From: Blautia pseudococcoides
GTDB taxonomy: Bacteria > Bacillota > Clostridia > Lachnospirales > Lachnospiraceae
Assembly: GCF_001689125.2 (NCBI RefSeq)
Contig: NZ_CP015405.2
Coordinates: forward strand, 3,602,501 to 3,666,500
Length of the DNA stretch: 64,000 nucleotides
Direction of reading: 5' to 3'
A model generated the notes under the pieces. That model made no database searches and was not told the origin of the DNA. It was given only the letters and a program-made list of their open reading frames with translations. Shown here piece after piece: positions 53,199-62,442 of this stretch (position 1 is the stretch's first letter; every line of letters begins with the position of its first letter). The translations under genes and the position numbers were made by a program.

Positions 53199-54278
53199 TC
53201 ATCTGGGTACCTGGCCCCCGGATATCTTTTTCTGAAAAGCTTTTGGAGACATACCTGTAAGATTCTTAAATATCCGGGTAAAATAAGCCCCATTGGAATA
53301 CCCTACCCGCTCTGCAGTCTCCTGCATGGTGATTCTTTGTTCCTTCAGCAAATCCTTTGCTTTTTCCACTCTTATCTTATTGAGATATTCGCAGAAGCCC
53401 TCCCCCATTACTCTTTTAAAATATCTGGAAAAATAGGATTCACTCATCCCGACATGTTCTGCAACTTCCCCCAGTTTCAAATTTTTCTTATAATTCAGGT
53501 CCATGTATTCCAATGCTGCCCGTATTCCCGTATCGTAACTTTTTCTTTTTTCTTCTTCTATCCGTTCCTTCATCTCAGATGCCAGATTCAGAATTTCTTT
53601 TTCCAGCTCTTCCTGCGCTGCCGCCTGCTTCAGAGCCCGCTCCAGTTTACCTGCCAGATAGTCTTTTTCATAGATACCATACTTTTTGCCTGCACTGGCA
53701 AACACGCCAACGATCTCTTCCCATTCTGTGCTCTTTCTCCAGGCGGTTCCCAGAACCCGGGACTCCGTGAAAATTCCTCTGAGTATCTTCCACAGTTCTT
53801 CCTTTGTCTCGTATTCCAGTCCCCTGCGCAGTCTGGCCTCGGATTCTGCCCGAAAGAACAACGGCAGACTCTCTTCCTTCTCATGGGAATCTTCCTGCCT
53901 GTCTTTCACAAATGTCTGTGCCCTTCGTATGACGGATGTCAGTTCATCCGTACTCATAGTCAGCTTCGGAATATAATCCACCGCTTTGTTGAATTTCATG
54001 GCTTCCCGAACACACTCCATATCATTAACACAGCTTAAAACAATATTAACTGTATGAGGACTGATAACACTCACCCTTTTCAAAAGTTCGAGCCCGTCCA
54101 TTTTCGGCATTCTGATATCTGTAAGCAGAATATCAATTGGATTGCTTTCAATTATTTCCATAGCCTGCTGTCCATCTCCAGCTTCAAATACCTGGTCTAC
54201 TCCCAGTTCCTGCCACGGAATGCTCATGCTGATTCCTTTACGCACCAGGACTTCATCATCTGCGATCACTACTTTCAT
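53199..54278 (-). CDS. AraC-type response regulator (YesN-like)
   Basis: A 359-residue regulator with receiver and DNA-binding domains. Receiver: VVIADDEVLVRKGI (acidic pair), phospho-Asp in IDILLTDIRMPKMDGLELL, Lys in VDYIPKLTMS. A linker of about 120 residues follows, then a C-terminal AraC domain (YKKNLKLGEVAEHVGMSESYFSRYFKRVMGEGFCEYLNKIRVEKAKDLL and AERVGYSNGAYFTRIFKNLTGMSPKAF). It is encoded 4 bp into the kinase stop and likely activates the importer operon downstream. Confidence 0.93.
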   Translation of the reverse strand: MKVVIADDEVLVRKGISMSIPWQELGVDQVFEAGDGQQAMEIIESNPIDILLTDIRMPKMDGLELLKRVSVISPHTVNIVLSCVNDMECVREAMKFNKAVDYIPKLTMSTDELTSVIRRAQTFVKDRQEDSHEKEESLPLFFRAESEARLRRGLEYETKEELWKILRGIFTESRVLGTAWRKSTEWEEIVGVFASAGKKYGIYEKDYLAGKLERALKQAAAQEELEKEILNLASEMKERIEEEKRKSYDTGIRAALEYMDLNYKKNLKLGEVAEHVGMSESYFSRYFKRVMGEGFCEYLNKIRVEKAKDLLKEQRITMQETAERVGYSNGAYFTRIFKNLTGMSPKAFQKKISGGQVPR

Positions 54279-56017
54279 AGCATTTCCTCCCCCATCTTCA
54301 ACATCATCTGTATTCTGGTTCCTCTGCCTTCTTCTGATACGATTTCAAATCTGCTGTCTCTGTAATAAAGTTCCATTCTCTCTTTTACATTGACTACCCC
54401 AATATTTCCCGTTGTACCATTTCCATTTAAAATCTCACAGATTCTTTCCTCACTGATTCCCTCTCCGTTGTCTTCCACAGATATGACAGCCTCATCATCT
54501 GTCTGCCCGGCCCGAATCCATATTTCACCTCTGTCTTCCTTCTCACGGATTCCATGGATAATACTGTTTTCTACCAAGGGCTGCAATATCAGAACAGGTA
54601 CTTCCAGTTTGAGAAGTTTTTCATCAATCTCATAAAAAACATCGAATATATTGCCATACCTCATTTTCTGCAGCTCCACATAATGTTTCAGACAGGTCAG
54701 TTCCTCTTCCAGCGTGACACAATCCTTCGTTTTCCCAAGGGAATATTCCAGAATATGTCCAAGAGATTCAATCATACGCTCGGCTGTAGGCGCCGATTCG
54801 ATAATACAGAGCCACTTTATCCCATTCAGAGTATTAAACAAAAAGTGGGGCTGTATCTGAGTCTGAAGTGCCAGCAGCCTGCATTCCTCCTTTTCTCTGG
54901 TGATTCTCCGGTTTTCCTCAAACAAAACCTTCAGTTTCGTACTCATGTTATTAAAATCATCATAAATCTGATGTACTTCTATATTCTTTTCCCTGTTTTC
55001 AATTGTAATAAAGTTTCCTTTTCTTACCTGTTTCATGGCTGCACCCAGCCTGGTCAGCGATTTTCCTATTTTATTTGCTGTATAATTATCTACCAGGATC
55101 AACAGGGCCAGACAGATAAGATTACTCAGATATGTAAAATTCCGGTAATAGTTTAGCTTTGCGAATACCTCATTATAGGGAACGATCTGTATCAGTTTCC
55201 ATCCCGTCTTCTCCACAGAATTCTGCAGAAAAATAAATCTCTTGTTTCCCATGCGCAGGTCCTGTATGTCTTCCCCGGACTCTGCTTTTTCCATCAGGCG
55301 GCTGTAAACTTCTCTGGTAAAGGTTTGTAACTTCTGGCCTCTGCCCGCTTCTGTGTTATCGTTGGTATACTCCAACACCAGATTTCCTTCTTCATCTACA
55401 AGATAGCGTTCCGTATCATTCAAATCACTGTCCTGCCGGAGCAATTTTGTCAGATAACGGTCCTGATAGATTTCTATACAGAGTGTTCCTGTCCTATTTC
55501 CATTCCGGTCATACAGGTTCCTGGACATTCCCAGTACAGGTTCCTCAGAAGTCCTTTCCGGAAATACTTTCCACAGAAAATATGTTTGATTGATAATCGT
55601 TTCTTTATTCCACGCTTTTCTGAATTCAGCCTTTTCGTTTTGTTCTGTACCCAATGTACTGTATATTCTCCCATAGTTGTCATATAAACATATGGCAGCA
55701 TTGTAACGGTACAAATAAACTGCATTCATATTAGAAAGAGCAGCAATAACCTCAGACTTTTTTTGTATACTGCTGTCTTTCTCTTTAATAATCTCCATAA
55801 TATTTTCATCTACTGCCGCCACACTTGAAACCTTCAGAATATCATCCAGCATATCCTCTGTATCCCGCGTGATTTCTTCCAACTGCCGCTTGCTTTGCAG
55901 CAGAAGCTGTTCTTTTACAGTATCCCTGATATACAGATATCCAATCCAGGGTATAACGATCATGGGGATCAATGTTGATAAAATAATAGTGTATAGCAGT
56001 TGTTTTTTTATAGTCAT
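54275..56017 (-). CDS. Sensor histidine kinase (YesM-like)
   Basis: A 580-residue kinase. I start it at the ATG at 56017 (MTIKKQLLYTIILSTLIPMIVIPWIGYLYI), which has GGGGTG upstream; the open frame extends to 56209 without support. It has two membrane helices (about 8-29 and near 280-300), an outside sensor domain between them, a HAMP region, the phospho-His in LLALQTQIQPHFLFNTLNGIKWL, and the ATP site with VENSIIHGI and VEDNGEGIS. YesM-type kinases usually respond to sugars or glycans at the cell surface. Confidence 0.93.
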   Translation of the reverse strand: MTIKKQLLYTIILSTLIPMIVIPWIGYLYIRDTVKEQLLLQSKRQLEEITRDTEDMLDDILKVSSVAAVDENIMEIIKEKDSSIQKKSEVIAALSNMNAVYLYRYNAAICLYDNYGRIYSTLGTEQNEKAEFRKAWNKETIINQTYFLWKVFPERTSEEPVLGMSRNLYDRNGNRTGTLCIEIYQDRYLTKLLRQDSDLNDTERYLVDEEGNLVLEYTNDNTEAGRGQKLQTFTREVYSRLMEKAESGEDIQDLRMGNKRFIFLQNSVEKTGWKLIQIVPYNEVFAKLNYYRNFTYLSNLICLALLILVDNYTANKIGKSLTRLGAAMKQVRKGNFITIENREKNIEVHQIYDDFNNMSTKLKVLFEENRRITREKEECRLLALQTQIQPHFLFNTLNGIKWLCIIESAPTAERMIESLGHILEYSLGKTKDCVTLEEELTCLKHYVELQKMRYGNIFDVFYEIDEKLLKLEVPVLILQPLVENSIIHGIREKEDRGEIWIRAGQTDDEAVISVEDNGEGISEERICEILNGNGTTGNIGVVNVKERMELYYRDSRFEIVSEEGRGTRIQMMLKMGEEML

Positions 56018-56144
56018 ATGAATTTTACACCCCGTTTTCATATTAGCAGAATCAATATTGTTATGCAATGTAGTGATGATGGTAATTTTTAACTTACCGC
56101 ATCTGCAGTAACCGTCCCCCCCGTACGAGAACAGCAACAGGAAA

Positions 56145-56309
56145 ATGTCACAGATCAAACTTTCCCAGGAAGAGCTTGCCTTCGCAGTGGGAACCACAAG
56201 ACAGACCATTACATCTATTCAGGTGGGAAAATATACCGCCTCCCTGGTCCTGGCCTATAAAATAGCACATTATTTCGGGCTTACCGTTGAGGAAGTTTTT
56301 GATTTTTAG
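56145..56309 (+). pseudogene. N-terminally truncated XRE-type (YozG-like) regulator
   Basis: A 54-residue reading frame, [20 protein letters not shown] followed by [20 protein letters not shown] and VEEVFDF. This is the end of a short helix-turn-helix regulator normally about 65-70 residues long. The usual first helix is missing; upstream in frame only PYENSNRK precedes the Met before a stop at 56109. It may still be translated, but the AGGAAA before the ATG is close. Likely a decayed copy. Confidence 0.6.
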
Positions 56310-56346
56310 ATATGGGCATTGCTGATAGATAAGGAGGTTAAAGATT

Positions 56347-56528
56347 ATGGAAAAATATAAAAAGACATTACCGTACCCCCACTGCTCATCACATCTTTAA
56401 CCATGATATTTGGAGGTATTATCGGCGGATATTTTAATATCGTCATTTTTTACACCCTTTTAGCTGCCGGCACATGTCAGATGCTGCTGGGTATCTGCTT
56501 TAAATTTTATTATCTCCATAAGCTGTAA
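56347..56528 (+). pseudogene. Frameshifted small membrane protein next to the XRE remnant
   Basis: AAGGAGG precedes the ATG at 56347 but the frame stops after MEKYKKTLPYPHCSSHL. The other frame continues as a hydrophobic protein (LLITSLTMIFGGIIGGYFNI, YTLLAAGTCQMLLGICFKFYYLHKL) to a stop at 56528. A frameshift near the C-run at 56376 explains both. YozG-like regulators often sit beside small membrane proteins, so this was probably a regulator-membrane pair. Confidence 0.6.
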
Positions 56529-56583
56529 AACGCGCAGGTTTGTCTTATTGCCAAGCGCTGAGAAATATTAAATGGATAGACAT

Positions 56584-56638
56584 AAAAAAATATGGGATAT
56601 CTGATCTAAACTTTAAAAGTCTAAATTGGATATCCCAC
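56584..56638 (-). terminator. Terminator of the M29 aminopeptidase gene
   Basis: A long inverted repeat (ATGGGATATC at 56592-56601 with GGATATCCCA at 56628-56637) and, on the minus strand, a seven-T run from the A-run at 56584-56590. Confidence 0.8.
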
Positions 56639-56667
56639 TTCTCTTATTTCGCTTCTTTTCTATTTCC

Positions 56668-57783
56668 CTACCTGAGGTTCTCCGGGTTCAGTCCTTCCAG
56701 CTCAGGCACCACAAAGCGTCCGTCCTTCCGTATGAGCACATCGTCAAAATAAATTTCCCCTCCGCCGTACTCCGGTCTCTGGATCAGTACCAAATCCCAG
56801 TGGATAGCTGATACATTTCCATTCCAGGCATCATCATAGCAGCTTCCCGGTGTAAAATGAATAGAGCCCTGTATCTTTTCATCAAACAGGATATCCTTCA
56901 TGGGGTGAAGGATAAAGGGATTCACCCCTATGGCAAATTCCCCCACATAACGCGCGCCCTCATCCATATCAAAGATTCCATTGATGCGCTCCGTGTCATT
57001 GGCCTCTGCCTTCACGATCTTTCCATTTTCAAATGTGAGTGTCACATTCTCGAATACAAACCCCTGATAGGAGGAGGCTGCATTGTAACGGATGGTACCG
57101 TTGACAGATTCGCGGACCGGTGCTGTAAACACCTCGCCGTCAGGGATATTGCTCTCACCACTGCATGGGACCGCCGGTATATCCTTAATGGAGAAAGTCA
57201 GGTCTGTGCCCGGGGCTGTGATCCGTACCCGGTCAGTGCGCTGCATATACTCCACCAGATTCTCCATAGCCCTGCCCATTCTGCTGTAATCCAGTGTGCA
57301 TACATCAAAGTAAAAATCTTCAAAAGCTTCCGTGCTGGTACCGGATAACTGCGCCATAGCATCATTGGGATAGCGCAGAACCACCCATTTTGTCTTTGCG
57401 ACTCTCACCTCATGGTGTACCGGGGTATTATAGTATTTATCATAGACAGCCATGTTTTCTTTTGGAACATCGGACAGCTCTGTAATGTTGTCCGCGCCCC
57501 TGACTCCAATATAGCAGTCCATGGCCTCCATCTCTTCCCTGTCCACCTTTGCCATAAGTTCGATCTGCTCTTTGGTACAGTTAAGCAGCATCTCCCTCTG
57601 GACTTTCGGGTCCGTAAAGTGGGGGAAGGGCATCCCGCCCGCCCGGTATACTTCCCGGATAAGCTGTTTCGCAAGCTCAGTGGTAGAATAGCCCGTATAA
57701 TGGATATAGACCTTTTCACCCTTCTGCACATGGCAGGAGTGATTTACTAGTCCGTACGCAAGTTTCTTAATTCTCTCATCCAT
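56668..57783 (-). CDS. M29 family aminopeptidase
   Basis: A 371-residue metallopeptidase. Start at 57783 (MDERIKKLAYGLVNHSCHVQKGEKVYIHYTGYSTTELAKQL), with AGGATGA 6 bp upstream; nearby ATGs three codons earlier and at 57852 are alternatives. Metal-ligand motifs of the family are GESNIPDGEVFTAP (Glu), YVGEFAIGVNP (Glu), IHFTPGSCYDD (His) and AIHWDLVLI (His, Asp). Family members (AmpS/AmpT) are cytoplasmic cobalt- or zinc-dependent aminopeptidases of broad specificity. Confidence 0.93.
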   Translation of the reverse strand: MDERIKKLAYGLVNHSCHVQKGEKVYIHYTGYSTTELAKQLIREVYRAGGMPFPHFTDPKVQREMLLNCTKEQIELMAKVDREEMEAMDCYIGVRGADNITELSDVPKENMAVYDKYYNTPVHHEVRVAKTKWVVLRYPNDAMAQLSGTSTEAFEDFYFDVCTLDYSRMGRAMENLVEYMQRTDRVRITAPGTDLTFSIKDIPAVPCSGESNIPDGEVFTAPVRESVNGTIRYNAASSYQGFVFENVTLTFENGKIVKAEANDTERINGIFDMDEGARYVGEFAIGVNPFILHPMKDILFDEKIQGSIHFTPGSCYDDAWNGNVSAIHWDLVLIQRPEYGGGEIYFDDVLIRKDGRFVVPELEGLNPENLR

Positions 57784-57932
57784 AACTGTCATCCTGCTTT
57801 CCCGTACTTTATCAGCATCTGCGTCACTGCCTTTCGGCAGCGGCTTGCGCATATCTGATGCTTTCCAAAAGCAATCTCAGACACACGAAAGAGTGCTGAA
57901 CCGTAACGTTTTTCTTTTCCTTTCTGCCGGTT

Positions 57933-60392
57933 TTACTCCGGCAGGTTTTCTATATAACTGATGAATACATTCCCGGCTGCCCCGAAGTCCCTGGTACTGT
58001 CACCTAAACCTTTATACTCTGTCTTTCCGTCCGCCGGATTATAAAGTAGGGTATTATAACCGTCATACCCAACAATGACACGGCTGTCATTCTCTCCCAG
58101 TGACACAATGACCGGTCTCTGGGCACTGACCTGGTAAAGTACCTGTTCCAGAGTGCATCCTGTCAGGTTCAGCACGGTCCCCCCATTCCCCAGACTCTCC
58201 TGTAGGGCTGCGGTGTCAAGGCTGGCTGTCTTAAAGCCTTCCGGAATATCATCCAGGTTCAACGTCACTTTAGTCTTCTGGTTTCCTCTCTCCCACACAT
58301 ACTGCTGGGAACGGTTCAGCACAACACCTGTCATCTCGTCAGCCACCTGCACTGCCTGAGCCGGGCTGCTGTAAAGATCCACCAGACTGCCCTTTGCGTA
58401 GACATAGTATCCATCCCTGACTGACTCTTTCAAATCCATGTTCAGTACCGTATCATTCTTATTTACCATAAGCTTTGATTCCATCCTGAGCGGATTTTTA
58501 TTCCTGCTGTCCTCGGAAAATATCAGCCTTGTGATATTTGCCTGCCGCACAGTTGTGGCGGTTGCAACGGAGATCACTTCATCCTCTGCGTTCTTCACAT
58601 TGTTCATAATATGCTCACTGGGGATCTCTGTGTACTGGTCCACATTCCACTGGGCCTGTTTCAGCTCCAGAAGCCCCTGCTGGATATCCACATCCATAAT
58701 ATAGACTCCATCCTGCTGGTAATCCTTCACCAGTTCCCCGGAGAATTTCTGGATCCTTATATTATGCATGGCATATCGAAGGCCTCCTGTGGCATCCACC
58801 ACAATATCCCCGTCCCTGGCCACGCCATAGACCAAATCCTCATTGATAAATCCAAAGGCCCTTATCTTTGTCCCCTGGTCCGCAGTAATGCTCTGCTGCT
58901 TCCCGGTCTCCAAATCCATAAAAGTTATATGGGTAGTCTGAAGCGGATCCATCTCCTCCATCCACGCCACATGCCGGTTGGTACCGGACGCTGCAAAACA
59001 GTCCTCTGCAATTCCTTCCTTGACAACTTCGTAGGTTTTATCTGACATGTTCATCTTGTACAGGCTGCCGTCCAGCATAAGATACAGCAGATCATCCGTG
59101 CTTACATAAGAAAGGATTTCCACATCCCGCTTCATAAATTCATAGGATTTGGTGGTGGGCAGGAAAAATTTTTCCTCCAGCACATTCTGTTCGCTGTAAT
59201 AGTGATATACGCATGTGCCGGTATATCCCTCATGTTCTCCGCGGTTCATGTATCCGTAGAAAACAAAATCCATGTCCCCGTTCTCCTCCACACGCACAAT
59301 CTTAAAATCATGCATAGGGTAGTCATATCTGTCATCCGCATCCTGCCCTTCCCGGAAACTGAAAACCTGCGTCAACTTGTTGGTGCTGGTATTGTATGAC
59401 CACAGATCCCCCTGCTGTACAAAAGCCAGAACACTTCCAGCCTGGCTGGCCGCAAACTGGACAGACTTTGAGGTAACACCCAGGTTGATCTTTCCTGAAA
59501 ATACCGACACCTCATTGCCTGTAAAGATCTGCTTTGCAGACCGGTTAAAGTCCAGAAGCATAACTCTGGTGTCCCCATACCGCATACGATAGAACTCATC
59601 TACCTGATAAAACTCCTCATACCCTTCCTCATCCTTGGCTGTGATATAGTAAGTCAGGGTCAGGCTTCCTGTCGTCTCATTAATGTCCTTGATCGTAGGA
59701 ACGCCTTTTCTGCTGATAGTCGGTGCCAGGCTTCCCCATGTGACCATATCCACGCTGGAATGAATGTCCACATTGGTAAAGCTGTTGTTCACCGCAGTGT
59801 CATCTGACTCCAGATAGGTCCTCAGCTCCCCGTTATTGTCTTTGCTGAAGGTCTTGGATGAAAAACTCTGTACAAACTCCAGGTATTTGTCAGCATTGAG
59901 GCCTGTACGCTGGATCACTCTTGTATAGTAATGCCAGGAACCTTTGTCCGTATTGAGGGTAAAGACCAGGGAATACTCCTGATTCATCAAAATGGAATTT
60001 TCCAGTTCAAACGTGGCAGTCTGTGCACTGCCGTTCTCCTCAAAATTCTTGATCTTGGCATTCTCCACCACTTTGCTTCCGTCCGAGGTTCTGACCTCAT
60101 ATACAAGACTTTTTATCTTATGGCCATATGGCAGGATGCTGACCGTCATTTTCTTGTCTGTTCCCACAGGGGTCAGGCTGTCCCTCATAAAGTCCACCTG
60201 CATCTCCTGTGCATAACCGTACATGCGGTTCATCTCCTGGTCTTTGTACATCATGGAGAGTACGGGAAGGGTGGCTTCCTCCATGTCCATCTTGTTGTCT
60301 GTTGTCTCCTTATTCATAAAACTGGAGAATCCCATAACACCCAGGATAAATATGAGCAGCAGGACTCCCAGCTTTGTCAATACTTTTTTCAT
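57933..60392 (-). CDS. Large exported membrane-anchored protein with a C39-like C-terminus
   Basis: An 819-residue protein with an N-terminal membrane helix (KLGVLLLIFILGVMGFSSFM) and the rest outside. The middle has repeated beta-rich elements with propeller character (VLAFVQQGDLWSYNTSTNKLTQV, DLLYLMLDGSLYKMNMSDKTYEV, THITFMDLETGKQQSI). The last 140 residues (GCTLEQVLYQVSAQRPVIVSLGENDSRVIVGYDGYNTLLYNPADGKTEYK) resemble a C39-type papain-like domain with the His replaced by Arg, so probably not a peptidase. Family not recognised. Its ATGA originally overlapped the stop of the upstream methyltransferase gene (see the MITE). Confidence 0.65.
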   Translation of the reverse strand: MKKVLTKLGVLLLIFILGVMGFSSFMNKETTDNKMDMEEATLPVLSMMYKDQEMNRMYGYAQEMQVDFMRDSLTPVGTDKKMTVSILPYGHKIKSLVYEVRTSDGSKVVENAKIKNFEENGSAQTATFELENSILMNQEYSLVFTLNTDKGSWHYYTRVIQRTGLNADKYLEFVQSFSSKTFSKDNNGELRTYLESDDTAVNNSFTNVDIHSSVDMVTWGSLAPTISRKGVPTIKDINETTGSLTLTYYITAKDEEGYEEFYQVDEFYRMRYGDTRVMLLDFNRSAKQIFTGNEVSVFSGKINLGVTSKSVQFAASQAGSVLAFVQQGDLWSYNTSTNKLTQVFSFREGQDADDRYDYPMHDFKIVRVEENGDMDFVFYGYMNRGEHEGYTGTCVYHYYSEQNVLEEKFFLPTTKSYEFMKRDVEILSYVSTDDLLYLMLDGSLYKMNMSDKTYEVVKEGIAEDCFAASGTNRHVAWMEEMDPLQTTHITFMDLETGKQQSITADQGTKIRAFGFINEDLVYGVARDGDIVVDATGGLRYAMHNIRIQKFSGELVKDYQQDGVYIMDVDIQQGLLELKQAQWNVDQYTEIPSEHIMNNVKNAEDEVISVATATTVRQANITRLIFSEDSRNKNPLRMESKLMVNKNDTVLNMDLKESVRDGYYVYAKGSLVDLYSSPAQAVQVADEMTGVVLNRSQQYVWERGNQKTKVTLNLDDIPEGFKTASLDTAALQESLGNGGTVLNLTGCTLEQVLYQVSAQRPVIVSLGENDSRVIVGYDGYNTLLYNPADGKTEYKGLGDSTRDFGAAGNVFISYIENLPE

Positions 60393-60410
60393 CTATCGTT
60401 CCCTTCTAAG

Positions 60411-60563
60411 GTTACTATTCACAGTCACTGTTCCGGGAGGTGTTTCGCGAAGCAAAATCCCGAGTTGGCCAGCGCTAAAATGCAATTCATTGCATTTTGT
60501 GTGCATCGCGAATCGTGTTACTGTTCACAGAACTGCGCATTTTGCAGGGCTGTGGATAGTAAC
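60411..60563. mobile_element. 153-bp MITE with 14-bp inverted ends and 8-bp target duplication
   Basis: The ends are GTTACTATTCACAG (60411-60424) and CTGTGGATAGTAAC (60550-60563), inverted with one mismatch. Both sides are flanked by the direct repeat CTTCTAAG (60403-60410 and 60564-60571). The interior has no gene but holds palindromes such as AATGCAATTCATTGCATT and a second GTTACTGTTCACAG near 60518. It is a non-autonomous element inserted into the methyltransferase-exported protein junction. Confidence 0.9.
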
Positions 60564-61719
60564 CTTCTAAGAACAACAGGGATGCAAGCGTGGGCTTTGC
60601 CTGAAATTCTTCCGCGCATTTTTCCCATGCCTGTCTCTGCTGTCTGCTGACTGTTTTGTTTTCATTTTTTACTGCACGAATAAGCAGATTCTTAGGTGTG
60701 TGCTCCACATCAATAAATTCCAGAATCTGCGTGTCATACCCTGCACTTTCCAGTATCTGCGCCCGAAGTCCGTCTGTGAGAATGGTGGCAAAGCGCTCCT
60801 TCAATATACCGTATCCCAGTACGGGCGCCAAAATGTCATTCTCAATCTGTCGGTTCAGTTCATGCTGGCAGCAAGGCACAGACAGGATCACTGAGGCACC
60901 CCACTTCACGGCTTTTGCCAGGGCATGATCCGTAGCCGTATCGCAGGCGTGCAGAGTCACAACCATATCCACATGGCTGCACCCTTCATAGGATGCGATA
61001 TCTCCCTGATAAAAATGCAGTTTTTCGTAATGATATTTTTCCGCCAGACGGCTGCATGTTTCAATCACGTCGGCTTTCAGGTCCAGGCCTATCACCCGTA
61101 TATCATAACCCTTCAGTTCATGCAGATAGTGGTACATGGCAAATGTAAGGTACGATTTACCGCACCCAAAATCAATAATATTCACTTCCCTGTCTTTCGG
61201 AAGCCTGGGGAGAATGTCCTCAATAAACTCCAGAAAGCGGTTGAGCTGCTTAAATTTATCATAACGGGCTTTCTTCACCCTGCCCGCTTCATTCATAATT
61301 CCTAAATCTATCAAATAGGGCACCGGCACACCTTCCTGCAGCAGATATTCCTTCTGCCTGTTGTGTGTCAGCATGGGAACAAATGCCTCCCTGCCCTGTG
61401 TTTTCTTTGTTTTGACGGTAAACTTACCCTTTTTACTGGCAAGAACCGTTCCCCGGATCCCCTTTGCCTCAAGCTGAAGCTGACGGAAATCCTGCTGCAT
61501 CCAATTACTGATGAGACAGAGGACTTCAGCCCTCTGATGGTTTTCGTGAAGTTCTTTCTGTCCCACTGTTCTTGTTATCTGATACATAACCTGTCCTTTC
61601 AGTAATAAGGGACGTATCTGTATTTTAGACGGCCCCTCTTTTTGCCGGGGGCCGCTGATAATTAGTCTTATTAAATCTTCATTTATATATAAATCCAGAA
61701 ATCTTTCCAGTTCTGTCAT
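60487..61719 (-). CDS. GSTCD-like SAM-dependent methyltransferase, 3' end altered by a MITE
   Basis: A 410-residue class I methyltransferase. The SAM motif is VNIIDFGCGKSYLTFAMYHYL with VIGLDLKADVIETC, and the active region is MVVTLHACDTATDHALAKAVKWGASVILSVPCCQHEL (Methyltransf_32/GSTCD-like). The N-terminal 130 residues are a separate domain. The substrate is probably RNA or a protein; not known. The last 22 or so residues (from GYYPQP) are encoded by the MITE; without it the frame would end in GNDR at a TGA overlapping the next ATG. Confidence 0.88.
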   Translation of the reverse strand: MTELERFLDLYINEDLIRLIISGPRQKEGPSKIQIRPLLLKGQVMYQITRTVGQKELHENHQRAEVLCLISNWMQQDFRQLQLEAKGIRGTVLASKKGKFTVKTKKTQGREAFVPMLTHNRQKEYLLQEGVPVPYLIDLGIMNEAGRVKKARYDKFKQLNRFLEFIEDILPRLPKDREVNIIDFGCGKSYLTFAMYHYLHELKGYDIRVIGLDLKADVIETCSRLAEKYHYEKLHFYQGDIASYEGCSHVDMVVTLHACDTATDHALAKAVKWGASVILSVPCCQHELNRQIENDILAPVLGYGILKERFATILTDGLRAQILESAGYDTQILEFIDVEHTPKNLLIRAVKNENKTVSRQQRQAWEKCAEEFQAKPTLASLLFLEGYYPQPCKMRSSVNSNTIRDAHKMQ

Positions 61720-61861
61720 ATTTTCTCTCCTAAACAGTATACGCAGTCTCTCATACAGTCAGCGCTGAAACGGGCCGACCTGCTGAACCGCTGCGGTATC
61801 ATTACTATTGTAAAAGTTTTATGACAAAACCGCAAGCCCCAAGTGCAGTTTTCTTATGACT

Positions 61862-61934
61862 GCGCTGGCTGCCTCGGGATTTTCATGCGCAAGCGCATAG
61901 AAACACCTGGCGGGCTAGTGGCTGTGAATAGCAT
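61862..61934 (-). repeat. Diverged partial copy of the MITE
   Basis: Compared with the reverse strand of the MITE at 60411-60563, this stretch shares GCGCTGGC, CTCGGGATTTT, GAAACACCT and CTGTGAATAG in the same order and similar spacing. It abuts the stop of the gene at 61937. The other half is too diverged to align by eye. Confidence 0.6.
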
Positions 61935-61936
61935 CG

Positions 61937-62323
61937 TCAGCGGTACAGTCTTCTGCATCGCCTTCTCTGGCATCTGCGCCTGTATACTTCATTGAAAAAC
62001 AGGACTTCGATCAAATCCCGCAGGGCTTCGTCCGGAAGGTTTCCACATTTTCTGCAGAAACCGGATTCCACACCTATCCTTTCGCTCTCTCTGCGTATCT
62101 GACTGTGGATGGAATCACAGACTTTGCGCATCATGTATTTGTCCGGATGTTCATCATACATCCTGCTGCCCTCATAATCCATACGGTCACAGGCATCCTC
62201 CACAAAGCACTGGATATAGGCCGCGTTTTCCGGATAGTTAGCCCGCAGGCGCCGCATATCCTGCTGCAGCACCCGCTCCTGCCCCAGCATTTCTTCCCTG
62301 GGGTCCACTTTCTTAACTGCCAT
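61937..62323 (-). CDS. Small cytoplasmic protein of unknown function
   Basis: A 128-residue protein. Start at 62323 (MAVKKVDPREEMLGQERVLQQDMRRLRANYP), with GAGG 7 bp upstream. It is highly charged and helical (YPENAAYIQCFVEDACDRMDYEGSRMYDEHPDKYMMRKVCDSIHSQIRRE), has a CRKCG motif, and ends in an Arg/Cys cluster (RRRCQRRRCRRLYR). No family recognised. It is followed by the MITE fragment and preceded by an intergenic stretch of 120 bp. Confidence 0.65.
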   Translation of the reverse strand: MAVKKVDPREEMLGQERVLQQDMRRLRANYPENAAYIQCFVEDACDRMDYEGSRMYDEHPDKYMMRKVCDSIHSQIRRESERIGVESGFCRKCGNLPDEALRDLIEVLFFNEVYRRRCQRRRCRRLYR

Positions 62324-62442
62324 AAAAAACCTCACTGATTCTTCTCATAGTCAGTATATGCAGAAAAGAAATAACAGTTCAACAGGTATGCGGGTTCACT
62401 GGGCTGGCTGTATGGATACATGGCGGCAGCAAACATCCCGTG

